Origin: Mycoplasmatota bacterium
GTDB lineage: Bacteria > Bacillota_I > Bacilli_A > Haloplasmatales > Haloplasmataceae
Direction of reading: 5' to 3'
DNA length: 64,000 nt
Assembly (NCBI GenBank): GCA_018394295.1
Contig: CP074573.1
Location: 2,822,543 to 2,886,542 of the forward strand
Both the position numbers and the translations under genes were made by a program. Shown piece by piece: positions 17,686 to 25,811 of this stretch. The notes under the pieces are model-generated. The model was not told where the DNA came from, searched no databases, and saw only the letters and a program-made list of their open reading frames with translations. Position 1 is the stretch's first letter; every line of letters starts with the position of its first letter.

Positions 17686-18813
17686 ATGTTTCAAGATAAT
17701 CGATTAAAAAAGTATGTTTATAATGTTCTAAAAAAAGACTCCAATTCTACTATTACATTAGAAGAATGTCAAAGTATAACAGAACTCGATTTAAGTAATA
17801 AAGGGATAAGGTCTTTAGAGGGGTTACAATATTTTATTAACATGAAATCATTAAATCTAAGAGATAATAAAATTTCTGACTTATCTCCAATAAAAAATGC
17901 TTTGAAGCTAGAGGCTTTGTCATTTATAAATACAAAAATAGATAAACTAGATGATATTAGTGGATTAGTTAATTTAAAGATACTATATATAAGCTCAAAT
18001 ATTAAAGATTTAAAACCAATATCCAATTTATTTAATCTTGAGGAATTATATGGATTTGAGACTTCAATTAAGAATTTAAACCCTATTAGAGATTTGAAGA
18101 CATTAAAACACTTAATACTCCCTCTTTCTAATGTAAGTGATATATCACCAATCATTAATCTAGATAGTTTAAAATCATTAATATTAGAAGGTAAGAGAAT
18201 CAAAGAACAACAGTTATTGCTTGAATTTAAATCTCTTAAATTGGTATGTGCCAATGACCTAACAAAAAAGATTATTTCAGACTTAGAAGCAATAAATTGT
18301 GAATATTCTCCTAGTTACCTTTTTGTAGATAAATTAGAATCTATAGATGAACAGGATGAAAAACTTAGTGGTTGTGCTTTCTTTTTGAAATCTAAAGATT
18401 TAGAAACACCAATTGCTATTACCGCATTTGGGTTTGTCTTTACTTTAGGACTTCTAATATACGGTATAGTTGATAACACTTTGCACAATACCATTCTTAT
18501 AAGAACAGCTCCATTAATCCTTTTTAGTTTATTAGGATTAGCACTTCTACTTATGATGAATTATAGCATTTGTATGTATGATGATTACTTAATTTATAAA
18601 AATCCTTTATTAAAAAGGACAATAAAATATATAGATATAAAGTCATTAAAATATAAACATAGACAAAGTTTAAAGAATGTGGGTATAAGCATTAACATAA
18701 AAATGAAATTGCCAATATACATTGATTTATGGCATGTTAAACCTTACAAAGAAAAAGCCTTTGTAAAGATTGTAAAGGAACTCACAAAACTAAAAGTTAA
18801 GAACCATAAATAA
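17686..18813 (+). CDS. Leucine-rich repeat protein with two membrane helices and a C-terminal PH-like domain
   Basis: A 375-residue protein started at 17686, where AAGGGGGAT provides the RBS; the longer in-frame reading has none. Residues about 20-185 contain internalin-type LRRs of about 21 residues (LTELDLSNKGIRSLEGLQ-like, SLNLRDNKISDLSPIK, LEALSFINTKIDKLDDIS). There is no signal peptide. Two helices follow (about residues 240-290), then a bacterial-PH-like segment (YDDYLIYKNPLLKRTIKYID). The LRRs are therefore probably cytoplasmic or of unusual topology. Neighbours suggest an accessory segment. Function unknown. Confidence 0.8.
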   Translation: MFQDNRLKKYVYNVLKKDSNSTITLEECQSITELDLSNKGIRSLEGLQYFINMKSLNLRDNKISDLSPIKNALKLEALSFINTKIDKLDDISGLVNLKILYISSNIKDLKPISNLFNLEELYGFETSIKNLNPIRDLKTLKHLILPLSNVSDISPIINLDSLKSLILEGKRIKEQQLLLEFKSLKLVCANDLTKKIISDLEAINCEYSPSYLFVDKLESIDEQDEKLSGCAFFLKSKDLETPIAITAFGFVFTLGLLIYGIVDNTLHNTILIRTAPLILFSLLGLALLLMMNYSICMYDDYLIYKNPLLKRTIKYIDIKSLKYKHRQSLKNVGISINIKMKLPIYIDLWHVKPYKEKAFVKIVKELTKLKVKNHK

Positions 18814-19015
18814 AATTGTATCCACTTAGTAAATTTAAAGTTTATTAAGAGGATTTTTTTATCTTATAATATTATAAGGAGATGAGATTCCCACAATTTA
18901 TCTATACATTTTCATTAATCCAACTTTATTTTTGTGTGCTTTTTAACATAGGTCAACTTGCTACACATCCTATTGATGCTATGTTAGACACGGACAACCA
19001 TTAAAAATATATAAC

Positions 19016-19038
19016 AAAAAAAGCCCAATTAGGGCTTT
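19016..19038 (-). terminator. Terminator after tRNA-Phe
   Basis: On the minus strand AAGCCCTAATTGGGCTT folds into a compact hairpin followed by TTTTTT, directly downstream of tRNA-Phe. The stretch between the LRR gene and this point (18814-19015) shows nothing else. Confidence 0.85.
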
Positions 19039-19051
19039 ATTAATTACAAAA

Positions 19052-19127
19052 TGGTGGTTCGGGGCAGAATCGAACTGCCGACACAAGGATTTTCAGTCCT
19101 TTGCTCTACCGACTGAGCTACCGAACC
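19052..19127 (-). tRNA. tRNA-Phe (GAA)
   Basis: A 76-base tRNA on the minus strand, from GGTTCGG to CCGAACC-A-CCA with encoded CCA. D-arm, anticodon arm (ACTGAAAATC, anticodon GAA) and T-arm (GTTCGATTC) are all standard. Confidence 0.98.
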
Positions 19128-19279
19128 CTATTAAATTTTCAACGCTTTTATATCATACCAATTAAACATTATTTTGTCAATATTTTTTGAAAAAGAAAAA
19201 TTTATAAAAAAAACTTATAACATTCCTCTAAAAGTAATAAAACAATATCAGAAGATAATAAAAATAGAGTTCATAATTG

Positions 19280-19708
19280 TCACTCTATTATTTCTTTATT
19301 ATTTGACTCTATAACCTTAGTTCCTAAAAACATGTTCAGAATTATAAAAGTCAGATCAATTGCTATATAGGTATAAATTATATTAACCAAAAAATTAAAT
19401 TCTCCCCAAGATTTATAGGAAGTTTTCAGCCATAATGAAATAATTAATAAAGAATAATATAATAGTCCACTTAATATTTCTTCAAAATTTTTTCGCTTAA
19501 CAATCACATCTTCCTTTTTAATTATTTTTTTATAAAAATGAAAATTACAGTCTAACGCCGCTAAACAAGAAACTAATGTAAATACAAATGAAATTATTTT
19601 ATATATAAGTTCTTCAACATATAAACCCATATACAACCAAAACAGTGTAAACCCAATAAAAGATAAACACTTAAACAATTTATAACTATATGCATATATC
19701 TTTTTCAT
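19280..19708 (-). CDS. Unknown four-helix membrane protein
   Basis: A 142-residue protein with about four hydrophobic helices (residues 12-30, 36-52, 76-95, 108-130) and a charged C-terminus. An AGAGGT RBS precedes the ATG. I recognise no family. It stands alone between tRNA-Phe and tRNA-fMet. Confidence 0.6.
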   Translation of the reverse strand: MKKIYAYSYKLFKCLSFIGFTLFWLYMGLYVEELIYKIISFVFTLVSCLAALDCNFHFYKKIIKKEDVIVKRKNFEEILSGLLYYSLLIISLWLKTSYKSWGEFNFLVNIIYTYIAIDLTFIILNMFLGTKVIESNNKEIIE

Positions 19709-19922
19709 AACCTTACCTCTTAAAAGTATAAATTTACCTAATTAATCAATTTAATATATATATTGTAAACATGGATTAATAGATCGTGCAAAGATTAACT
19801 GTTAATTTCAGTTAATCAAATTATTCTTTTGCATGCGTATATCAGTTTTTAAAAGTAAAAAAAACATATATGAATATTGTGTTTTTCATACATGTTCTAT
19901 GTCTGTCTTGTATTAATTTTTT

Positions 19923-19999
<77 letters not shown>

Positions 20000-20060
20000 A
20001 TCAATTACATTACTTAGTATAACATATTATTGATATAAAACAACCCTTAAATCACAAATT

Positions 20061-20243
20061 TTATAATTTGGTTAATATTAACAAGATAACTAACCCCGGT
20101 ATTCTTAAAAAGCCCACAATTAAAATCGTAATAATATTGATTGGTATAAAGATATTTAAATCCAACCCTAAAAAGTTAACAACATATAAAGCCACAATCC
20201 CAATGAGTACATTTTTGATAACCCATTTAATATTTTTTAACAT
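20061..20243 (-). CDS. BofA-like protein (pro-sigma-K processing inhibitor family)
   Basis: A 60-residue membrane protein with two helices and the family signature of PINIITILIVGFLRIPGLVI near the C-terminus. It lies just after recR, as in Bacillus. In Bacillus, BofA holds the SpoIVFB protease in check during sporulation. Whether this organism sporulates cannot be judged from this window. RBS AGGTGATG. Confidence 0.82.
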   Translation of the reverse strand: MLKNIKWVIKNVLIGIVALYVVNFLGLDLNIFIPINIITILIVGFLRIPGLVILLILTKL

Positions 20244-20303
20244 ACACCATCACCTATAAATAATGTATGCTAAAAGTATATATATAATACATTTTTTTAA
20301 TGT

Positions 20304-20906
20304 TTATTTCAATTCTCTTCTTCCTTCAATTGCTCGTAACAAGGTTACTTCATCCGCATATTCAAGTCCACCACCAACAGGTAAACCTCTCGCAATTCTT
20401 GTTACTTTTATATCTGTTTTTTCAAGTAATTTAGCAATATACAGTGCAGTCGATTCACCCTCTATTGTTGTATTAGTCGCTAATATTACCTCCTTTATTT
20501 CTTCATTTTTTAAACGTTCTAAAAGCGAAGGAATATTGATATCTTGTGGACCAATTCCATTAATTGGTGATATGGCTCCATTTAGTACATGATATAAGCC
20601 TCTATATTCTTTCATCTTTTCCATTGCGATAACATCTTTATTTTCCTCAACAACAGCAATGATTGAACGTTCCCTAGTTTGATCTCGACATATACTACAT
20701 GGATTTTTATCGGTTAAATTTCCACAAACCGGACATGACATTAATTCTCGTTTAACTGATACCAAAGATTTCGCAAAATTTAATACATCTTCTTCTTTCA
20801 TTTTATTCGCAACATAAAACGCTAATCGTTCAGCTGATTTTGGACCTATTCCAGGTAATTTACTTAAACTTTCTATTAAATTTGAAATTGCCTCAGGATA
20901 TTGCAT
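20304..20906 (-). CDS. recR: Recombination protein RecR
   Basis: A 200-residue protein starting at the ATG with GAGGTGG just upstream; the longer reading has 28 unrelated residues. Order: HhH ([16 protein letters not shown]), a four-Cys zinc finger (CPVCG...CSIC), a Toprim domain ([14 protein letters not shown] ... YHVLNG), and a C-terminal Walker-like region. It loads RecA with RecFO. It sits after ybaB, but a strong terminator (20965-21000) separates the two, so recR probably has its own promoter. Confidence 0.97.
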   Translation of the reverse strand: MQYPEAISNLIESLSKLPGIGPKSAERLAFYVANKMKEEDVLNFAKSLVSVKRELMSCPVCGNLTDKNPCSICRDQTRERSIIAVVEENKDVIAMEKMKEYRGLYHVLNGAISPINGIGPQDINIPSLLERLKNEEIKEVILATNTTIEGESTALYIAKLLEKTDIKVTRIARGLPVGGGLEYADEVTLLRAIEGRRELK

Positions 20907-20964
20907 ATTACCACCTCTTTTGCTAGTTCTATTATAACTAATTTTTAGTTTTATTAAAACAAAA

Positions 20965-21000
20965 ATAAAAAAGTTGTATTGAAATAACATTCAATACAAC
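20965..21000 (-). terminator. Terminator between ybaB and recR
   Basis: On the minus strand GTTGTATTGAA pairs with TTCAATACAAC around a 6-base loop, followed by TTTTTTATTTTT. It ends the dnaX-ybaB transcript before recR. Confidence 0.87.
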
Positions 21001-21007
21001 CCTTATT

Positions 21008-21316
21008 CTAAAATAGTCCACCCATACCAGGCATACCTGATGTATATGGTGCCATAACTTCAGAAGTTTTTTCATCTACTTGTCTCATTGCATCGTTCAT
21101 TGCTGCTAAAATCATATCTTCTAGCAAGTTCACATCTTCTGGGTCAACTGCTTCTGGTTTAATTTTAACAGATAGTACTTCCTTACTACCTTTTACCTCT
21201 ACAGAAACAACACCTCCTGCAGTTCCAACAAAAACAGATTCCTCTAATTCTTGTTGTGATTTCATCATTTCTTTTTGCATTTTCTTTAATTTGTTTAACA
21301 TATTTGGATTGAACAC
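21008..21316 (-). CDS. Nucleoid-associated protein YbaB/EbfC
   Basis: A 102-residue protein (YaaK in Bacillus). The N-terminal coiled helix (MLNKLKKMQKEMMKSQQELEE) and a central FVGTAGGVVSVEVKGSKEV are characteristic; the C-terminus is Gly/Met-rich. It binds DNA as a dimer. It is 13 bases downstream of dnaX. Confidence 0.96.
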   Translation of the reverse strand: MFNPNMLNKLKKMQKEMMKSQQELEESVFVGTAGGVVSVEVKGSKEVLSVKIKPEAVDPEDVNLLEDMILAAMNDAMRQVDEKTSEVMAPYTSGMPGMGGLF

Positions 21317-21329
21317 TTTTTATCTCTCC

Positions 21330-23024
21330 TTATTTTATATTCACAATATCATCACCAAAAATATTAACCGCTTCTTTTACAAAATCTGGTTCGAACTCAT
21401 ATTTATTTGTATTTTTTTTAACAATAATTGGTTCATCTATTGGCGATAATTTAGGGCGTTTGATATTATTTCTATATTGTTTGGCAAATTCATCACGCTT
21501 TGCATTCCAAATACGCTTTGGAAGCGGAATAATTTGATATTTATCTTTAAATTCATTTTCTAATAGTTCGATAGCTTTTTCATAAAATTCTTTTTCATAT
21601 AATTTAGCACATTCTGTATCAAAATCATATGATAAGATGATTTTATTATCTAAAGAAACTGCTTCTACCTGACCATCTACTAGTAATTGCCTAATATTTG
21701 CCATATTAACCTTTGTCCCATAAATTGATTTCCATTGGTAAACAAGGTTATTTTTTTTCTCTTTACTAGCATTATTTAAAACATTTTCAATTATTGTGAC
21801 ATCAATATATCTTTTTTCAGTTTCATTTTCTACAGTTTTTTTAATCACTTGATTTTCTTCTTTTGGACTTACTTCTTTTGGACTTTCTTTTTTCTCTACG
21901 ACTTTTTGATTTACTGTTTCTTTAACTAAATTCTCTTTTTTATCCAATAAATTAACCATTTCAAAAACAGCTAATTCGATGAATACTCGAGGATGATTCG
22001 TTTTTCGCATCTCATACTGGGCATTATTTAAGGTTTTGATGATGCTCATTAATTGATTATCAGAAATTTTCTTCGCGATTTGTTTAGTTTGTTCACTATG
22101 ATTAACAACAAGATGTTCATCAATTTCTTTCATTTTCCTAATTAAAAATAAATCTCTAAAATAGAAAATCATATTTTCAATTAATCGAAGGGGTTCTTTT
22201 CCAAGCGATATTAAATTATCTAATATATTAATTACTTCTTTAGTATTAAAGGAAATTAATTCTTCTACAACTTGAACTAAATGGCCCTCAGAAACAGTCC
22301 CTGTTATTTCATGAACATCAGCTTCTGTTACATTATCCTCACTATAAGAAATTGCTTGATCTAAAAGTGATAAAGCATCACGCATTCCACCTTGAGCATT
22401 CTTCGCAATGGTATAAATTGCCTTTTCCTCTATTTTTATATTTTCTACCGTAACCACATATTTCATACGAAAAATGATATCTTTAATTGAGATTGATTTA
22501 AAATCAAATCTTTGACAACGAGAAATTATCGTTGCTGGTATTTTATGTGGTTCAGTTGTTGCTAAAATAAAAATAACATGACTTGGTGGTTCTTCCAAAG
22601 TTTTTAATAAAGCATTAAAAGCTCCTGTTGACAACATATGAACTTCATCTATTATATACACCTTAAAACGACCAATTGTTGGCGCATATTTGACTTTATC
22701 TCGAATTTCTCTTATTTCATCAACCCCATTATTACTCGCAGCATCAATTTCAAAGATATCGCTGTCAAATCCACTATTAATACTTAAACAGCTATCACAT
22801 TTATTACAGGGTTCATCAGTAGGTGCTTTTTCACAATTAACAGCTTTAGCGATTATTTTTGCTACTGAAGTCTTTCCTGTCCCTCTCGGACCAGTAAATA
22901 AATAGGCATGTGATATCTTATCTTTTTTTAACGCATTTCTAAATGTTCTAGTAATATGCTCTTGACCGACAACATCAGAAAAGTTTTGTGGTCTGTAAGT
23001 TCGGTACAGTGTTTTATAACTCAA
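21330..23024 (-). CDS. dnaX: DNA polymerase III subunits gamma/tau
   Basis: A 564-residue clamp loader. AAA+ domain with Walker A GPRGTGKTS (about residues 45-53), four zinc-binding Cys (CEKAPTDEPCNKCDSC), DEVHM, and sensor residues in ILATTEPHKIPATIISRCQRF. Domain III follows, then a charged Lys/Glu-rich linker (about 365-400) and a tau-like C-terminal domain. In Bacillus the SRP RNA gene lies just upstream of dnaX; here it is 15 kb away next to tadA. Confidence 0.97.
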   Translation of the reverse strand: MSYKTLYRTYRPQNFSDVVGQEHITRTFRNALKKDKISHAYLFTGPRGTGKTSVAKIIAKAVNCEKAPTDEPCNKCDSCLSINSGFDSDIFEIDAASNNGVDEIREIRDKVKYAPTIGRFKVYIIDEVHMLSTGAFNALLKTLEEPPSHVIFILATTEPHKIPATIISRCQRFDFKSISIKDIIFRMKYVVTVENIKIEEKAIYTIAKNAQGGMRDALSLLDQAISYSEDNVTEADVHEITGTVSEGHLVQVVEELISFNTKEVINILDNLISLGKEPLRLIENMIFYFRDLFLIRKMKEIDEHLVVNHSEQTKQIAKKISDNQLMSIIKTLNNAQYEMRKTNHPRVFIELAVFEMVNLLDKKENLVKETVNQKVVEKKESPKEVSPKEENQVIKKTVENETEKRYIDVTIIENVLNNASKEKKNNLVYQWKSIYGTKVNMANIRQLLVDGQVEAVSLDNKIILSYDFDTECAKLYEKEFYEKAIELLENEFKDKYQIIPLPKRIWNAKRDEFAKQYRNNIKRPKLSPIDEPIIVKKNTNKYEFEPDFVKEAVNIFGDDIVNIK

Positions 23025-23140
23025 GGTATCGCCTTCTTTCCTTGATATTAAGTATTCTTTCCCATAAAGAGGGGCATTACTATACGAGAATTATTTATTA
23101 TAAAATATAATTAATAAAAAAAAGAGAAATATTATTATTA

Positions 23141-23186
23141 ATGGTTTAAACCATAAAAACCTAAATAAGTAAATTAATTTTACTTA
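23141..23186. repeat. Two palindromes upstream of dnaX
   Basis: ATGGTTTAAACCAT (23141-23154) is a perfect 14-base palindrome. TAAGTAAA (23166-23173) and TTTACTTA (23179-23186) form an inverted repeat with a 5-base centre. They lie in the divergent dnaX/23326 intergenic region and could be operators. No regulator is identified. Confidence 0.5.
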
Positions 23187-23325
23187 CTTTTATGTTTCAT
23201 TTCTTAGATATTATAACATAAATAACTTTATTTTAACATATTCAAATTAATTTAATTTTAGGTTTTATATTTCATAACACACCTAAAATATGATAAAATA
23301 TGAATATAAAAAGAAGGTGAAAAAT

Positions 23326-24036
23326 ATGCATTTTAATAACATTCTAATATTTCAAGGGAATTACAGCGACATTAAATCAATTCGTGAAGAATTAAATACC
23401 TTTCTTAAAAATAAGAAAAGCTCGAAATATTATCATGATAAAACAACAAAATACATTAAAAAAATGAAAATTGTAGAAGAAATTGAACGCAATTATTTAT
23501 ATGAATTAAAAGTAACATTTTTATATAATAAAACTAATTTAGAAGCACTCGTCCAAGCTTTTGAAACACCTAATATAGAAATTGCTCATATGTTTTGGAA
23601 TAAAAAAATGAAAATATGGATTGTTAATCAAAAAGAATACATCGAAAAGTATCAATTAATTCCCACTTTCGCAATTAATCAAATTTTATTAGATTATATG
23701 GATTATAAAGAGTCTTCAATTATTCTTGATTCTTTTCAGACAATCAAATATGATCGTAATGATAAGCAAGTTGTTGTTAATGATAAAAAACTTAATCATG
23801 AAGAACTCATTGACCTTTTATTTAATCAAACACTTAATAGGAAGAATTTATTTACTATTTTAGAAGAATTTATTAATAATTATTATGAAAAATGCATAAA
23901 TCATTACAAAAAAATATATTCTATTAATAAGGAAAAAATTGACAGTGAAGAACCTAGTCCATTAGCTTTATTTATTGTTACATTTGGAATTATTGGTATT
24001 ATTATTGTTTTAATTAAAGTAATGGGATATTTTTAA
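23326..24036 (+). CDS. Unknown protein with C-terminal membrane anchor
   Basis: A 236-residue protein started at 23326 (AAGGTG RBS). It is hydrophilic and Lys/Tyr/Asn-rich over about 210 residues and ends in one membrane helix (LALFIVTFGIIGIIIVLIKV), so it is probably tail-anchored and cytoplasmic. No family recognised. It heads a run of four small genes (zinc ribbon, coiled coil, LysM) in the same direction. Confidence 0.7.
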   Translation: MHFNNILIFQGNYSDIKSIREELNTFLKNKKSSKYYHDKTTKYIKKMKIVEEIERNYLYELKVTFLYNKTNLEALVQAFETPNIEIAHMFWNKKMKIWIVNQKEYIEKYQLIPTFAINQILLDYMDYKESSIILDSFQTIKYDRNDKQVVVNDKKLNHEELIDLLFNQTLNRKNLFTILEEFINNYYEKCINHYKKIYSINKEKIDSEEPSPLALFIVTFGIIGIIIVLIKVMGYF

Positions 24037-24053
24037 AAAATGGAGGAATATAT

Positions 24054-24206
24054 ATGAAATATTTATGCCCTATATGCGGACACACTTTAGCAACAGAAGA
24101 TTTAAATATCTACACTTGTATCAATTGTGATGAAATTTTTACCATCGATGAATTAGAAGAAGAGTATGGACTTACCTCTTCATGTAGTAACTGCCAAACA
24201 GATTAA
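24054..24206 (+). CDS. 50-residue zinc-ribbon protein
   Basis: A short gene with a TGGAGG RBS. Two CxxC pairs, CPICG (residues 5-9) and CINC (22-25), form a zinc ribbon, and a third, CSNC (44-47), is at the C-terminus. A short acidic helix (DELEEEYG) lies between. It starts 18 bases after the upstream gene and stops 20 bases before the next, so it is probably co-transcribed. Confidence 0.75.
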   Translation: MKYLCPICGHTLATEDLNIYTCINCDEIFTIDELEEEYGLTSSCSNCQTD

Positions 24207-24226
24207 TCCTAATGTGAGGCGATAAA

Positions 24227-24685
24227 ATGGCGATTAATTCAATGCTTTTAGATTCAATTGAAAATGAATTAATACAAAATCAACAGACATCTTATCAAAA
24301 GGTTATTCCAATAAAGAATTATTCTTATGAAACAAAAATAACCTTAGACTATTTAATTGATAAATATGGTGGATTTATTAATCGTTATGATGACAAAATC
24401 ATCCTATATATTAATAATTCCCTTCATAAAAATAATGACACACCAAAAGCAAATGAAGAAAACAAATATGTCTCTTTAAGATTTGAAAGAATTAATACTT
24501 CTATCAATAGTTTTAATGATCGCTTATCAATAGTAGAAGATAAAATAAGTCGTCTAATTACTGAACAAAACAAACAACTCACCTTTCAAAATAAAAATCT
24601 ACAAAGTTATTTAAGCTATTTCAAAACAAATGAAAATAAAAAAGAAGCAGATCGTTTACTTAAAGAAATATTAAATCATCATTAA
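24227..24685 (+). CDS. Unknown 152-residue protein with a coiled coil
   Basis: Residues 1-75 form a mixed alpha/beta region (DSIENELIQNQ, then YLIDKYGGFINRYDDKIILY). Residues 85-125 are a predicted coiled coil (RFERINTSINSFNDRLSIV, then EDKISRLITEQN). There is no membrane segment. RBS GTGAGG. It could form a complex with the tail-anchored protein two genes upstream, but that rests on position only. Confidence 0.65.
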   Translation: MAINSMLLDSIENELIQNQQTSYQKVIPIKNYSYETKITLDYLIDKYGGFINRYDDKIILYINNSLHKNNDTPKANEENKYVSLRFERINTSINSFNDRLSIVEDKISRLITEQNKQLTFQNKNLQSYLSYFKTNENKKEADRLLKEILNHH

Positions 24686-24697
24686 ACAGGCATTATT

Positions 24698-24740
24698 TCC
24701 ATTTATATCACATAAACTTAACATAGGTGATATAAATGGA
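24698..24740 (+). promoter_or_regulatory. Perfect inverted repeat covering the RBS and start of the LysM gene
   Basis: The arms 24698-24711 and 24727-24740 are perfectly complementary over 14 bases, with a 15-base loop. The right arm contains part of the AGGTGA Shine-Dalgarno and the ATG at 24736. In RNA the hairpin would bury the start site. No T-run follows, so it is not a terminator. Confidence 0.75.
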
Positions 24741-25002
24741 GGAACATATTCATTATACGGTATGTTGGGGAGATAGTTTCGAAAGTATTGCCAATCGTTT
24801 TGGTGTTTCTTCCCAAGAAATAAAATCTACAAATTCCATAGACGAGATTTATACTGGAAAAATTTTAATCATTCCTAATAAAACTGAGGAAATCCCTATT
24901 AAGAAGATTATTATTAACAAATCTTTAGGAGATTACCTAAAACGACACGCTAAGAAAAAGCACATTTTCAATTTTTATTCTTATAAAAAATCACATCAAT
25001 AA
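24736..25002 (+). CDS. LysM domain protein
   Basis: An 88-residue protein with one LysM motif at residues 7-50 (YTVCWGDSFESIANRFGVS, then IKSTNSIDEIYTGKILIIP) and a basic C-terminus (KRHAKKKH). No signal peptide is visible, so it is either cytoplasmic until lysis or a spore/envelope protein added from inside. Its start lies within a strong hairpin. Confidence 0.85.
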   Translation: MEEHIHYTVCWGDSFESIANRFGVSSQEIKSTNSIDEIYTGKILIIPNKTEEIPIKKIIINKSLGDYLKRHAKKKHIFNFYSYKKSHQ

Positions 25003-25017
25003 TCGATGTGATTTTTT
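24985..25017. terminator. Bidirectional terminator between LysM gene and TIM-barrel gene
   Basis: ATCACATC pairs with GATGTGAT around a 7-base loop, with A-run before and T-run after, so it works on both strands of a convergent pair. Confidence 0.85.
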
Positions 25018-25804
25018 ACTTTAAATGTCTAATTAATAAGTTTTCCACAGATTTTTTAAGAGCTTCAGTTGTTTTCACTTCAATTACAACTCTCATTTGA
25101 TTCCTTTTCGCAAATTCTAACTTATCATATAAATTGATAATACCTTTAAATAAAACCTGGTGGTCTGTGACTTTATCATAATCATGTAGATGCATATGTT
25201 TAACTTTTTCACCTAATTTTTGATAAATAGGTTCTACATTATAGTTTGATTTGGCATCATGTCCAATATCATAAGTAAAATACAAATCCTCAATATTTTT
25301 TAATTTTAAAAAAACATTTTCTAAAAAAGAAGGCACCCGTGTATTTTCGATACAAACCTTAATATGATAAGGTTTTGCGATAGCTATTAATTTTTTAAAA
25401 GCTTCTGTTAAATTAGTGATATACTTATCTATATTTTTTTCATATGACCATACAATTTTATCTGGAAGAGTAATCCTTACACCTGGTAATAAATGAACAT
25501 TTATAGTTTCAACACCTATTTTAGCTCCATATTCAACATAACGTTGAAATAAAGCAATATTGGCATCTTGTACCTCTTCATAAAATGTTCCAAAATCAAT
25601 TTCTTCTGGAAAATGCATTGTAAAATCAATTTGATATTTATCTCTTAATAAATTTATTTTTTTTATATTATTGTTTTCTGGTAGACAATAAAACATATTC
25701 ATATTTAGTTCCACAAAATCGAGTTGCAATTTTTTACAGAATAACACATTTTCTTCAATTGAATTAAATTCAACTAAAGAAGGCATTCCATATTTCAACT
25801 TCAT
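25016..25804 (-). CDS. Sugar phosphate isomerase/epimerase-like TIM barrel protein
   Basis: A 262-residue protein of the xylose isomerase-like/AP endonuclease 2 barrel family. The metal-binding residues appear as IDFTMHFPE, NVHLLPG, KVCIENTR (Glu), FTYDIGHDA, KHMHLHDY and VIEVK. The substrate cannot be named. It lies 8 bases after the frameshifted ygiQ, in the same direction. Confidence 0.82.
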   Translation of the reverse strand: MKLKYGMPSLVEFNSIEENVLFCKKLQLDFVELNMNMFYCLPENNNIKKINLLRDKYQIDFTMHFPEEIDFGTFYEEVQDANIALFQRYVEYGAKIGVETINVHLLPGVRITLPDKIVWSYEKNIDKYITNLTEAFKKLIAIAKPYHIKVCIENTRVPSFLENVFLKLKNIEDLYFTYDIGHDAKSNYNVEPIYQKLGEKVKHMHLHDYDKVTDHQVLFKGIINLYDKLEFAKRNQMRVVIEVKTTEALKKSVENLLIRHLK

Positions 25805-25811
25805 AATACCC

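Noticed and set aside
23025..23325. SRP RNA upstream of dnaX as in Bacillus
   Set aside because: No GGAAGCAGCC-type core in this interval on either strand; the SRP RNA is at 37724-37836 instead.
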